Source: Tretioscincus oriximinensis (taxonomy: Eukaryota > Chordata > Lepidosauria > Squamata > Gymnophthalmidae). From it: 64,000 bases of DNA. Position 1 is the first letter of the stretch. Every line of letters starts with the position of its first letter. The DNA lies in the NCBI GenBank assembly GCA_022410635.1, contig JAJVDF010000457.1:1012067-1076066 (forward strand), given 5' to 3'. Made by a program: the position numbers and the translations under genes. Shown piece after piece: positions 49,801 through 62,083 of this stretch. The notes beneath the pieces are model-generated. The model saw only the letters and a list, made by a program, of their open reading frames with translations. It was not told where the DNA came from and did no database searches.

Positions 49801-50400
49801 TCATATATAAAGTTTGTGCATATCTAGGCCTTCAAGTTTCATTTGAACACATTAAGAATAGTACCTTGAAGATCTGCTAGTGTATTCAACCCATTTGGTC
49901 TACCATAATAGAGAGCGATATGCCTGGCTAATATTGAGTATAGCACAGAGAAAGCATTTTAGTGGCACTAGTAAGGTATGCTGCTGAACAGTGTGGAGCT
50001 CTAATGGCCAAGAGCTTTCATTCTTGGCATTTTATAGCATTAAGTAATCCACTATGTTTAAAGTTGGCACAAGCTGTTCTTAGCACAGAATGAACAATCC
50101 CAAATGTGAATTGAGGAACAATCTGGCTCAAGCATATCCTGAACTACTTGGAAACAGTGCAAGACAGTTTTTCATTGTAAACTGCTTTGAGAGTTTATAA
50201 TTGGACTGAAAGAACACATGGAAAAAACACTCTTTTCCCAATTGGTACGTTTCTTTAATTGTGCCTCATGCGTTTGTTTTGGCCATTTCCTCCACTTCTA
50301 ATTAAAAAAGCTGCTAATTCTGCTAATGGCTCATCAATCCCATTTCCTTAGGAACACTAGTTTCTCCATCCAACCACAGTGATAACTCAGTTCTAATAGA
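46877..50400. other. Unassigned intergenic sequence
   Basis: Holds the repeat partner at 48858-49155. The stretch 47400-48290, read on the minus strand, looks like decayed LINE coding sequence (for example KKAEKIKNN) but shows no diagnostic motif. Otherwise nothing I can name. Confidence 0.35.
48858..49155. repeat. Interspersed repeat paired with 41615-41905
   Basis: See shared words: GCATCCCCATTAAGG, GCAGCAACATCATG, GGCTTGCTGAGAACGCTGGG, GCAGCAATG.TTTATGG. Confidence 0.5.
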
Positions 50401-50407
50401 TCAAACA

Positions 50408-50545
50408 AGGCATACGTGTGAACAGGACGCGCCATTGTATATTCTGGAATATAGCTTTGTGGTGTGAAGGGATAGGCATTTGCTATATTTTGGAATATAA
50501 ATTTATTTCGGGTTTTAGCTGGTCATGTGAACGTAGCCTTTGGCA
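50408..50545. mobile_element. Short MITE with TATATTCTGGAATATA core
   Basis: Left AAGGCATACGTGTGAACA and right inverted AAAGGCTACGTTCACATG form a terminal inverted repeat. The core shares TATATTCTGGAATATAGC with the 36.0 and 54.2 kb elements. Confidence 0.5.
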
Positions 50546-51212
50546 CCATAAATGAGAAAGTAGACTGGCCTCTTTATTAAGAATACTTTCACTGCTAGTT
50601 GTTTGGTATATGCATTTGTCTGTTAGTATTTTCAGGATTAGATCTTTATTTTATTTTACAGGAAGATAAATTGGCAAACTCTTGTGTACTGTTTTATTCT
50701 GTTACTCAATTTTATTATCTAAACCCACATGGGTAAACTTTAAAATTCGATTGAATATTGAGTGTCTCCTTGGTCCACTGGGTTTTGAGAAACATTGTCT
50801 GTGGATTTTGGTATATAAATTTTATTATTTATTATATTATTTTTGTGAGNAAGTGTTTGTGTTTTTCATTTACATTGTAATTTTTTTAATTTACAATTTA
50901 TTTTGATTTCTCTGTTTTTATAAAGAACATCAGCCATTGAGGAAGACTGAGAACCTTTGGCACTCAGAACACATTTGCTTTCAGGACATTTGCATTCACA
51001 ACTTATCATGACAATAAGGACTAATTCTACCATATCTTGAACTTCTACTATTTGGCTTTATTTAAGCTTACTTTAGGCATTATATGAACTTATTTAATTG
51101 TTTAGTTTATTTTTAAGAGATTTGCACTTAGCGTATATAGTTTCTAAAAACCTTTTCCTTCTTTGTTGGTGGATTCTCTGAGTTTGCTAGAGCAAAGAGT
51201 GAACACAAAGGC

Positions 51213-51653
51213 TGCATCCTGACATCAGCAGTGCATATTGTGGAATATATGCACACGGGAGCAATTGCTTGCTGTCTAAATAGCTATGCAGCAGTGTGCC
51301 AACTGTGGGATGAGTTCAGCATTCTTTTGTCTGGTGCTTGTTTTCATGATATCTCATCACACAGAGCCAGGTGTTTTGTCAGCATGAAATATCCAGAAGT
51401 GGCACCTAATATGCACATGCATAGTTGTCTCTGTGCATGTGCAGCACCTCCCATGATGGTGGGACTTCCAGAAAGTGAACCCTTTATGCTATAATGTAAA
51501 AAATACATATTCCAAAGATTCCCCCCCCCCCCATTACAGATGTAATAGTGCACTATCTTGCATCTGCCATGGCATGAGTGGTGGCAAACCATGGGGCAAT
51601 TTCACCATGGCTCTGCAATAATAATGGTAAAAATTCCTTGTCTATGTGCAGTC
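51213..51653. mobile_element. Possible MITE of the GGCTGCATCC group
   Basis: Starts GGCTGCATCCTGAC after AAA; a possible inverse end, GTCTATGTGCAGTC, is followed by AAA at about 51653. The internal inverted repeat is weak. Contains a poly-C run at 51521-51532. Confidence 0.35.
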
Positions 51654-51859
51654 AAATTTGCTGATTTACAACATGGCAAAAAGTATGTTTCAATTGTCAT
51701 TTGGTATCTTGTAATAGGATGCCTTGTTAAATGTGGCTTTATTATGGTCTTTGAGACAAACAACATGGAGATACGTGGAACATTATCAAAGTTTTGTGTC
51801 TGGTTTGGCTAGTCTAGTTTCTTAAGTGAATGGATATCTAAGCACAAAGATGAAAGGGG

Positions 51860-52130
51860 GAAGAAGAAGAAGAAGAAGAAGAAGAAGAAGAAGAAGAAGA
51901 AGAAGAAGAAGAAGAAGAAGAAGAAGAAAAAGAAGAAAAAGAAGAAGAATTTGGTTCTTATACCCCGCTTTTCTCACCTTTTCAAAGGGATTCAAAGCGG
52001 CTTACATGGTAAGGCCNGAAAGCTTACATTCTATCTTCCCCACCAGGCTGTGGTGGTTCCCATTTATCTACTTGCAGTCAATTGCAATTTCTTACAATTC
52101 ATGCATTCGAATAGCTGGAAGAGGAAGAAG
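51860..52130 (-). mobile_element. tRNA-headed SINE, copy 3, with 90-bp (GAA)n tail, head missing
   Basis: (GAA)n occupies 51860-51949, the longest triplet run in the window, then ACCCCGCTTTTCTCACC and TCAAAGCGGCTTACATGG as in other copies. It ends at CGAATAGCTGG, so the tRNA-like head is absent. The Arg-rich ORF here is a repeat translation. Confidence 0.8.
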
Positions 52131-52189
52131 GAAGAAAAAAAGTAGCTTTTTTTCAATCTGAGAGATTCAAAACGGATTATGTTGTCTTC

Positions 52190-52600
52190 TTTTCTTCACA
52201 ACAGACAACTTGTGAAGTGGCACAGAGGTTAAGAACAGGCTTTTCAACAGAGAGGTCAGTCAGTTGAGGCCCAAGTGTCTGTGGGGTAAGTGCACCCTAC
52301 TGGCCTTAGTTTCAGCCAACCTAGCTGTTGAAAGTGAGCAACTGCAAGTAGATGAATAGGGATGTGATGGGGAAAATAGAATGTAAGACTTTGGGCAAAA
52401 AATAGCTTGTAAGCTGCTTTGAGTCCCTTCGAGTGAGAAAAGTGAGGTATAAAAACACAGTTCTTATTCTTGTTAGGTGGGTTTGAGAAATATCCAAAGA
52501 ACTGAACAAGCCCAAGGTCACCCAGCTGGTTTCATGGAGGAGTGCAGAATACACCAGAAATAAGAATTTTGATACTCTAACCAGAAAACCAGGATTATAT
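52190..52600 (-). mobile_element. Second-family SINE split by a first-family SINE
   Basis: Parts of the second family (TCACAACAGACAACTTGTGA at the left; AAGGTCACCCAGCTGG and CTCTAACCAG at the right) enclose a plus-strand first-family SINE at about 52240-52475, with AGCTGCTTTGAGTCCC and a TTCTTATTCTTG tail. Possible short duplication GTTAAG / GTTAGG. Confidence 0.65.
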
Positions 52601-54160
52601 TTGTAACAACAATGGAAAGTAGTAGGCAAGAACTGATGCTTCATCCTTCATTGCGTTAAACTATGCTCTAATCTGCATTGTAACACATCTCAGTATTATT
52701 TAATAGCCAAACCTCCCAAACTAATTTCATTATTTTATAGTCACCCAACAATCTGAAAAAAGCAACAATTTACATAAACAAGGAAAGTGGGAAGAGTCTT
52801 CAACCATTACAGAAAAATATTACCTTAATTATTAGCTGTATCTAAACTGCTTTATTTTAGTTTAAAAAGCTCTGTACATATGGTATGCCTTGATCAATTT
52901 AATAGCAATTGGGGTTTTTTTGAGAAATATAGATGATCCACATTTTGTTGCTCAAATTTTTACTTTCAGACATATATGAGATAAAACTCACAATTGTGTA
53001 AAATCATATTCTAACAGACAATTCTCTATGGATTACACAACTACATTTTAGTTAGTTCTGTGTTTTTGCATACTGCTTTAATTAAGGTTATTTATTTCTT
53101 TATTGTGATTATTGCATTTTAATTGCTTGTGGAGCACTTGAAAAATGAAGGTGGAGACGCATTATGAATAATTTATTACTCCTTGCAAGCAGAATACATT
53201 GCATGATTGTGGATAACAGATGCATAGTTTGTTACTTTGACACATTCGTGACTATATTTTANATTTCCATGGACAAATAAAGTGAACAATCTTGCTGGAA
53301 TTTTGTTTGTGTTTCTGAGCATTAACCAGAAAGAGCATATTTCTGCTTTTATTTTTTCTGTTTTTGTACATTAAGTGACAAAGGGCCATGAGGAACATAC
53401 TGCTGTAGATAGATTGTATCTTATATTTTCCAGCACCATTATCTGCTCTTCATTCCTAACTTTCAAACACTTGAAATGTCTTTATTTTGATACTGAACAT
53501 TTCTTACATTGGACCAATAATTGACATCACAATCCTAGAAAGTCAAAAGCAGGAAATGTGGGTGAGTTCCCATGCTATTATTCAAAATTAATCTGTCTTG
53601 GCAGATCCAAGTTTATGGCTGAATAATCAACAGTGTCTTAAATGAGTNAAAAATATAGCAAATCCTCTTTGATATTACACCTGAACTAAAACCACTGAAA
53701 GATGAGTCTCAGAATTGCAATAATTTATCCTGGTGGATCTTATTACATGATTCAGAATGTATAGATTGTAACAAAAGCAGAATGCTCAAATAACATTAGA
53801 TAATATAGATGTACATGATACTACTTCAGCCTAGTTTTCTTCCCCAGATATCCCATTCCATTGTCAACATATTGAGGGGAATGCCTATAGAAGCAGACAA
53901 TTTTATCCCCAGTTTTTAATAATCTATACTGGGCTTAGCTTAGCCCACTGAACCATCTGCCACTAATAAATGACCCAGTTTTGTGTGTTTTTCCTTTGCA
54001 AAGTGTCCAACAGTGAATACATTACAGAAATTGGCTTAAAGNATAGCTATAGACCAGTTAAATAAATAAAAACTAAACAAAAAGAGCATCTTTGGGAAGC
54101 AAACAAGGAATAAGTACATATAACCAGGGTACAGCCACACAACTGCCTTTTGTTGCACAG
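52601..54160. other. Unassigned AT-rich intergenic sequence
   Basis: No gene or repeat recognised. Confidence 0.4.
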
Positions 54161-54161
54161 A

Positions 54162-54860
54162 AGCTGTGTGCACACAACGAACAAAAAACCACTACAAAGC
54201 TATATTCCGGAATATAGCAATCGCATGTCTGTGCACACTGCTGTTTGTATTCTCGTGACAGTACACTGCGCTGAGATCAATGAGCGATCGGGAGAGATGA
54301 CAGGCAGTGCAGCCGCCTCCTGAATCTGCCCACTTTTTTCTCTCAGCCCAGCCAGTCCCCTGCGTGCTTTCGGGGGCTGCTGCACCCTGGAGATCAGCTT
54401 GCGATGAGCAACATCAACATTGTTGCTGGCATCACTTCGCCTAAGCCAATCTCCAGGCAGCAGTAGCACTCGAAAGCAGGTAGGGGCTGGCTGGATTGAG
54501 AGGAAAAGGCGGGCAGATTCCGCCGAAGCAACTTCGGGTGGCAGAGGCGACTGCGCTTGAGCCTGTCATCTCTCCTGATCACTCATTGATCTCAGCAGAG
54601 TGCAGTTTTGAAAGCTGCTGCATTCTCGCTTGTTAACCTCTCACACCTATTGTGCACACACATATGCTCGGGAGAGGATGGGAGTTGGCCGCAAGAGGTC
54701 GGAGGTTCTCCGGAATGATGCCTGGATATCCCAGCAATAGTTTATTGTGGGGAAAAAGACGTTTATTGTGGGACGACTGTTGATAATCACTTAACAAGTG
54801 TGCCAAAATCGTCCTCATATCGCTCTGACCCAGGGCAAAAAATGATGTGTGCACGCAGTC
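54162..54860. mobile_element. Inverted-repeat DNA element, 0.70 kb, copy 2
   Basis: Termini AGCTGTGTGCACACAACG and (inverse) GACTGCGTGCACACATC. Shares with 36035-36821: TATATTCCGGAATATAGCAA, CCAATCTCCAGGCAGCAG, GTCGGAGGTTCTC, CCCAGCAATAGTTTATT and AACAAGTGTGCCA. Internal GATCAATGAGCGATC and its inverse give a hairpin. Confidence 0.65.
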
Positions 54861-54883
54861 TAAGTCCCCATATAGCACTACTG

Positions 54884-55163
54884 TCATGACCAGTCATGCA
54901 TTGCAGAGCTGTGAGCTTTCNGATGAAGAATCTTGAGGCCAATATCAATCCTCAAGATCCACATCCTGATGAGTCAGCACTCCTGGATGAAGCAGCTGGT
55001 TTTAATCAGCAATCAGAGCTCAGCAGACATATATAAACCAGCTGCTCAAGGCTGTACTTTGCTGGAAGCAATTAGTCATTTGGTCTCTGAGATCGTGTTT
55101 GTTAGCCTCTGGTATTGGACCCTGGATTGTAACCTGACCTTGTCTATATCTTGCTCCTAACAG
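54884..55163 (+). mobile_element. Possible gypsy-type solo LTR
   Basis: Starts TGTCATGACCAGTCATG, has a TATA-like CATATATAAACCAGC at about 55029 and a region with GGACCCTGGATTGTAACC; a TG...CA span ending near CTCCTAACA fits an LTR. The target duplication was not confirmed. Confidence 0.4.
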
Positions 55164-55214
55164 TTTTGCTCCACGTTTCTTGGTACTGACCTGATTTGTT
55201 TCCTGATTACACTT

Positions 55215-55475
55215 GTGTGTACTCCTTTGAACTTGTTTGACCTTATTGTGGGACTGAGTGTGCCACAGGAGTTTTATAACGTGTCTGTGGACAGCTGTCC
55301 CCAGCACATTAATACTCTGCCTGGAGCTGCTGCCTGGTGGGAAAACGGACCAGCAGCTTTGGCATCTGATAACTACAAAGTACTTATGTTTTCATGGCTG
55401 GCTATCCAGAAGTGCAAAGAAATGACCTTTTCTCCCCGTGAATTTGCCTACATCCTCGATGAAGCCCTGCTGTAA
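55215..55475 (+). other. Unexplained ORF, up to 86 codons, protein-like second half
   Basis: The second half reads LPGAAAWWENGPAALASDNY, then KVLMFSWLAIQKCKEMTFSP, REFAYILDEALL, stop. Composition is unlike chance AT-rich sequence. It follows the LTR-like segment, so it could be retroelement-derived; equally it might be an exon, since AG dinucleotides precede it. I do not recognise it. Confidence 0.3.
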
Positions 55476-55479
55476 ATCC

Positions 55480-58400
55480 TATCTTGTGACCGACAGTTTA
55501 TTATCCCTTCTATCATTAGCTCTATCTTCTCTTCTTAGTAGGGAAATATTATTTTAAGGAAAAAATATTTTGTTTTGAAATCATATGTGATTTTAAACAG
55601 AGTTTTACCTAAGCCCTTGAAGGTTTTATTTCTTTTGCCCACATCAAAGGCTATTTCAGATTTCAGCAAAAGGTTCAACTAAATTTGTTAAATTAAAGTA
55701 CATGTTGCATTTGTGCATTCNAGTAACCAACCACTGCCAAAAGTGGTTGGGATAATCATCGTAAAGATGCCTAAATGGAAGGGAATAGGACAAGATTGGC
55801 AAACAACCATGGGCCAAACATGACTGTGTCCCACCCTGCAAACTCTTAGAACAACCAACATCAGACTGAAGTAAAGTTCTCACAATGTAAGTAAATAAAT
55901 ACTTCAACATGCTGATAGAAGATCTGGGACTTTTTGTGAGAATTCAGTCTANGCTTATCCTATAAGCTTCATCCAGCCATCGATATGTGGACAGAATTTA
56001 AACGACAAACTTGAATGGAACATATACACATTCATTTTTCATGCATATTTATTAATACTGTTCTTATCCAATAGTCATCGTATTCATAACCATCAGGGCA
56101 CTCTCTCAATCTTTTCATATATATTTAATCCTCTTTTCCTTTTTTTAGTTTTGCTGTTTCTTTCACTGTCTTTTCTTCATTGGCTGCTAAAGTGACATAG
56201 TTCAAAATACTAAAAAATAAATACAATGCATTATAGTGTAACAGAGAACAGTTAAGAAAAAAGTAAGTCAGTCTTATACTAATAAACTCATTAGATTAGC
56301 AGAAGCTTAACATNATCAAATTAAGCAACAGAAATGTTTTTCAGGGCTGTTGGTAGATTGTCTCTCATAAACAATAATTGATGGGGAAGTTATCAGCTAC
56401 TTTGCTGTTCTGAAAGACAAGTTTATAACAGTAGTAAAATTTCAGTCAGTTCATCATGTAGTAGAATTGCATGTGTGGCTTGTAGCAGTAAAAAAAGGAC
56501 AGGTACTAAGTTAATGAAGCATTTCCTGAAGCCTATAAACCAAAATCCAAGGAAGGAAGATGTTCTCAAGATGTTATCTAGTCTCCTTAATAGCCAACAA
56601 AATATATGCATATTTTTGTTGGGAGGAATTCTTTTTGTAATTAGAAATTCTAAGGTCTTGGTCACATAACTACTTTTAAACATCCTTCAGTCCTGAAAAA
56701 TCACTAAACTCTGTCACTTAATAGTGGTGACCCAGTGATGAAGATTTGGAAAACAGCAGATAAGATTATGACTACCATCTGGTGTAGTGATATTTGTAAA
56801 ATGTTAATGAATGATTTTCTTACTTATAAACACCACAAGATTAAAGAGTGGGAACAGTAATAGCAGGGTTTTTAGAAATATGTAATCCTTGTACAGGGGT
56901 ACCCACGAGCAAAGTGGAGTTTATCTGGGAAAAAATAATTAACATGAAAGAGTTTAAGAGAAGAATACTAACATGCCCAATGCCATCCAAAGAGGAGGGA
57001 AAAACCTTATTGCTATGAATATGTCATAACTAAGGTATTAGGTAGAACACAAATGTCCTGCACACATTAAATGTTTTGCACTACAGACTCAGACTATATT
57101 CTGATATTGACAATTATTTGTCATTTCTCTATTTACGACTAATAAATAATCATAGTGAAATTTTGTAGACCTGTGTACGAAAGCTTATACCANCTACTTT
57201 TCTACCGTCTCTAAGTGCTACTAGCCCCTTTGCTGGTATGATTAATGTTGTTAGTTATTTTAATGCAGTTGTATACTGTTTTCTTTCATAATAAACCTAT
57301 TTTAGCTAAACATTGAAAATTTCTAAGGCTCTGTATACACATATAAAAGAATAAACTTTCTTCTTTCAGCTTAATCCTTCTTTTTTCTGGATTAAAACAT
57401 GAAAAAACCCTCTCTGATTACATTCATTTTTCAAGATTGAAGAAGATTTAAAATAAGAGTGTGACCAACGCGCCCAAGGTAATATCTACATCGTTTGCAG
57501 CATCCTCAACAGGCTACACAGAACACTGCCCTTGGGAATGGAAACCATGTAGTGAGGTAGGTTGGTATTACCACATTCTACAATGGTTTGGGGGCATAAC
57601 TACTCAATTCTTCCCATCCTGAAATTTTGAAGTCAAGGAACTTTTGTTCCATGGCTGTGAAGGTCAGTTCAGATTATGGCTGTCATGAAGATAACTGAGA
57701 GTATGCTTGAGGTATCCACACTCCGCTCCTGCCAGAATGTGTGATGCAGAAGTTGCTTAAGTATTTACCACTTATATTAAAACCACAAAGCAGAGAGTGT
57801 TCCATTTTAAAGCTGCATTTCACTGATAGCCCATAATATTCAATTTGATTCTGAACATGTTACTCTGGGATCAAACATTTCTTTGGTCACATTACCAAGT
57901 TGGTATGACCCTTCTACCACTTGTTTATCTGAACCATGTAAACAGAATTTGCCACAGCCTTCTGCATGTCACTTTTCTGAATGAAGCTGTAAGATTTTTC
58001 TTCTCCTCTGAAAAAGCTTCTTATCTGCTTTTGAAAAGCTGTGATTTAAAAAATTAATCACGCCACTGTGAATTGCTCTGCTTCTGCCAAAGCTTATTTT
58101 TCTAGCTAGAGTCACTCTTTGCACAATAGCATTTATTGTGAATATTTGTGTTTTGCTTCCAGTTTATAATGGTGATACTTGGCCTCCGTTTTCCTCTTTA
58201 CCCTGGCCTAATGTTTGTTCATGGTCTAAATGATTTTTGAAATGCTGTTGAAAGGGAAAAACTTTGTCCCTGGCCACACTTTTAAATTTAAATCTTTTCA
58301 GATCATCTTCAGTTCTAAAGAATGAACTTAATCCATTTTTTTCTGGACTAAAGACCATTTTGAAGACTGAAGATGAAATAGTAAAATTGAGATCACAGAC

Positions 58401-58770
58401 TTGGCTTCCCCTTCCATTTTAGGATTACCACCAAAAAAAACAGAATAGGCATTTGCAACTTTAATTGATATGGCGAAAAGGAATTTTCACAGCTGTAGCT
58501 TACATTGCCCTCAGCATGTGGAGTTGGGTAGAATCACTTTCCCATACTAAGTAAAGTTGCAAGCTCCTATCCTTGGTTTTTGTGTATAGTAATCCAATTG
58601 TATCAGCCACAGCTAGCATCCCAATTGGGCAATGGTTATAAAAACTTAAGGAGTCTGTTATGTGAGAAAAGATCCAGGTATACTTGTTAAAGAATCCAGG
58701 TAAAAATACTTGTAAAATACTTGTAAAAAATCCAGGTATACTTGTTTATTTAACAAAAATACAAAATTGG
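55480..58770. other. Unassigned intergenic sequence
   Basis: A Penelope-like terminal-repeat fragment lies at about 57165-57240 (GTAGACCTGTGTACGAAAGC, TCTCTAAGTGCTACTAGC). Otherwise no gene or repeat recognised. Confidence 0.4.
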
Positions 58771-59055
58771 CATGTACCGATATATCAAAACAGTAGAATC
58801 TGAAGAAGTTCATCTGAGAGCTACATTCAGCACTTTAAAAAAAACTTATCCTGTTTTATTGTTGTTGAAACCTGAAATTTCTAGATTTGCATTTCTGTAC
58901 CTTCAGCTGTACAGGGCAGGATTGTATTTCCAGCCAGGTGGAGTGGGAGTTAGAAGAAAAATAGCATATGTTGTGGGGTTCCCCTATGGTTTTCTCCCTT
59001 CTGCATTAAGGGGGAAAGTGTCATCCTCTTCTTTTAACCTGTATCTCCAGCTTTC

Positions 59056-59372
59056 AGGCACGAATGGCTCAGTTGCTTAGAAAATGGTTTCTCATCTGGG
59101 AGATGAGGTTTCGAAGCCCTGTGTCGGATGTGGGGAGGGGTGAGCACCTTCCACTAGCCTGTAGCTCTAGCCAACCCAGCTATTCAAAAGCAAGAATTGT
59201 AAGAAATTGCAACTGACTACAAGTAGATACATGGGAACCACCACAACGCAGTGGGGAAGATGGAATGTAAGCCTTCGGGCAAAAATACATTTGTAAGCCG
59301 CTTTGAGTCCCTTTGAAAGGTGAGAAAAGTGGGGTATAAGAACCCAGTTCTTCTTCTTCTCCTTCTTCTTGT
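59056..59372 (+). mobile_element. tRNA-headed SINE with (TTC)n tail, copy 5, full length
   Basis: Head GGCACGAATGGCTCAGTTGC, B-box-like GGTTTCGAAGCCC, body ending AAGCCGCTTTGAGTCCC and GAGAAAAGTGGGGTATAAG, tail TTCTTCTTCTTCTCC. Best complete plus-strand example of the family. Confidence 0.88.
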
Positions 59373-59476
59373 CTTTTTGTTGCTCAATTCTGCACCTTTA
59401 TTTGTTCAGGGTTAGGTGGGTTTCATCTTCAGTCAGGATACTGAGGGGAGTGTCAAGGGCAGAGGCAATGATCTTA

Positions 59477-59621
59477 GGCTGCATCCACACATCACTCTTA
59501 TTCCACTACTATAGTGAAATATTCCACAATAAAGCATTGTGTTGACTGGTTTATTCCAGAATTTCCATGCTTTATTGTGGAATATTGTAGAATATAGTCA
59601 AATAAATAAGTGGATGCAGCC
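59477..59621. mobile_element. Harbinger-like MITE, TSD TTA
   Basis: GGCTGCATCCACAC at left and GTGGATGCAGCC at right; TTA flanks both ends (59474-59476, 59622-59624). Inner ATTCCACAATAAAGCA and its inverse TGCTTTATTGTGGAAT extend the hairpin. Confidence 0.8.
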
Positions 59622-59807
59622 TTAGAAACATGATAACAAAGAGACTGGCTTTACTTCACTGAAAAAAAGACACCTGGATTGACCCCAGTCCATCCAATCA
59701 GAGATAGCACAGAGAGGAGAAAGATGAGAGGAGTGGAGATTAGGAAAAGGTGTTTTGACATTTGACTGAAGTCAAGGAGATGATCTTCAAGGAACAATTT
59801 TCACATA

Positions 59808-59870
59808 TAATTTATTTATTTATACTTATACCTTGCCCCATACCCGAAGGTCTCAGTGTGGCAACAATAA
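59808..59870 (-). repeat. SINE 3' tail fragment
   Basis: TTTATTTATTTATACTTATA and CCATACCCGAAGGTCTCAG; similar fragments are at 23432-23485 and 35920-35962. Confidence 0.5.
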
Positions 59871-59879
59871 AAACAGTCC

Positions 59880-61690
59880 AAAATGTATAAGGCTCCTATT
59901 ATGTAAAAACCAGACCTCAGAATCTCCTATCACTAGATATGAAGATTGTCAAAGGACAAGAATAGGGCATTTTTTCCATTAGAAACTAAGCTACACTCCA
60001 TCTTTCTGTTTGTACTGGATAGAGCAAATATCAATTTCGATGATCCTCCAAAAGGTCAATCCTACACATGGGTTAACTGGTTACAAGACATATGGAAGGA
60101 CGAATGTTACTCCCTGTATCAGTTTAGCAAGGCAACCAATTTCAGAATTGGAAACTTCGCACTGGACTCTAAAGTTCTTTGCACCATGGGAACTGTCCCA
60201 GCACAACTGTTCCATGTTTGGGTAGCTTTGTGCTGGAACAATCCCAGTTTCTCACATAGGAGTCAGAAGTGAGTGACCATCACACATGCATGCATGCACA
60301 CATACATTTACATGTGTGAAATAAGCATTCATGTTTGCTTCTTCTGTGTAATTATAATCGCTTGACACTACTGCTTTAAGGTTGACTTTTGTAGCTAAGG
60401 TATTGTGGACAACTCTCATGTTAAAGCCAATATTTTTTAAAAAGCCCCCAAGAGCAATAGTTTGTCAACAATAATAATAAAAAAAACTGTTGTGGTTTTG
60501 GAGTAGGATGACAATAGTAAAGGATTAAAGCCTAATCTTTTACGATACGATTATCTTGAAAATGGAATCAGAATTTCATTTGTTATTGGCAACAAATAAC
60601 GGCAACTGATCCGCTAAGAAATACGGGCAGAGATGGAGCGAACAAAATATGAATGATGTAAAAAACAACAAGCATGGATTGATGATTGGATGTAATTTCA
60701 TTATAAAGGCAACATGTGGGCTGTAACATTTCACAGAGTGCTGTCAGAAGGAAGGGGCTCCAGCTGAGTGCCTTGTTTTTATTCTGTCAAAAACAGAATT
60801 TAGAAAGATGAGAGCAAAATTGCTAGCAGACCTTGACTTCACTCTCTCCCAGTCTATTGGATACAATTATAAGGGCAGGGTGGGGAGTCAGGGAGGGAGA
60901 TTATCTCAGACACCCCACATTCCAGATTATTATTTTTCTTTTTTATGATTATCTGTTTTTCTATTACTATATTATCTATTTCGGTTTGGAATATGTTTGG
61001 TTTTTCTACTTTAGAAACTGAACTAACAGGTTGGGGTTCGAATCTATGTCAGGNAACCCTCTACCGCAAAAAAAATATAAATGTTTGTAAATCTTTTATA
61101 GGCAATGCCAGGCTAAGGAGTTTTTGCCACCAAGATGCATCTTGTCTTCCTTAATTATAAAATAACATTTGTTCTGCAACTATGTTCCCTACCCTCTCTA
61201 ATTAATATTGATGGCTCTTTCTTGTAAAGGATTGCTCATTCCACTGTTTGCAGTTAGTATTGTTCATTGTTTGTATGCTCAATTATTCATTAAAAAAACT
61301 TGGAAAGAAGGAAAGGACTATAACGACCATTTGCAGTCTACAACTTGGTGAGAACTCCTAGGGAAAATTTAAATCAAAAATTCTATAGAAGTTGACCAGT
61401 TTAGCTATGTAGGAAAGAGGTAAAAATGGATCTGCTTTCTGTACAGCTTTATCCAAAGGAATTTGAATTTATTGACATGGAGGTCACAAGGTGAAGATAT
61501 GTCAATGTTCTTAATTTTTTTAAAACAGGTGCTGGTAGAGAGGAAGCAAAGTGACTATAGATGGGCAACAGCTGCTTTCACTGCAAGTTTTATATCCTCA
61601 AGTTCTTTTAAGATGCGTTCATAGTTTTCATTTTGTTAGCATGTGTCTATGGACACCATATTTCTTCTGTAGCCACCAGCTCAACAGTTC
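59880..61690. other. Unassigned intergenic sequence
   Basis: ORF 59946-60272 (108 codons) has no recognised domain and is probably chance. A CATG run lies near 60284-60310. Nothing else named. Confidence 0.4.
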
Positions 61691-61699
61691 CCTATACTG

Positions 61700-62075
61700 T
61701 AGACTGAGCAGATTTTCTGAGGCTCAAACTGGGGCAATTAATATGCATGCTAATTTGCATATTCATGAACATCCACCAACATGCATATCCCTCCAAAATC
61801 CCAACCTGAGGAATCCATGAAGCATGCGAGACGTTTTTNCATGAGAAACCAGCAAAGTGTGTGAGAAATTTGCACTTTTTATTTATTTATTTTACTGAGA
61901 GGAGTGTGCTTTCAGGAACTGGCCCTGGTTGCCAGAGCCCCCTAGCGGTGGTGTAGTGATTTTTTTTAAAAAAAAATCCTCAGAAAAAAATGGGGAAATT
62001 GCCTGGGGGGAGAGCAGGGCAGACACCCCAAAACTAGGTTTCCTCCCCCCCAAAAGGGGTCATCTGGTTAGCCTA
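61700..62075 (-). mobile_element. Non-autonomous hAT, TSD CTATACTG
   Basis: Reverse-orientation relative of 30982-31460: TAGACTGAGCAGATTTTC at left, inverse TAGGCTAACCAGATGACCCC at right, perfect 8-bp CTATACTG at 61692-61699 and 62076-62083. Shares CCCCTAGCGGTGGTG and TTCAGGAACTGGCCCTGG in inverse with the other copy. Confidence 0.85.
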
Positions 62076-62083
62076 CTATACTG

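Noticed and set aside
51826..52161. 111-codon Arg-rich ORF
   Set aside because: It is the translation of the (GAA)n tail of a SINE.
59946..60272. 108-codon ORF
   Set aside because: No recognised domain, no splice context and no repeat match; probably chance.
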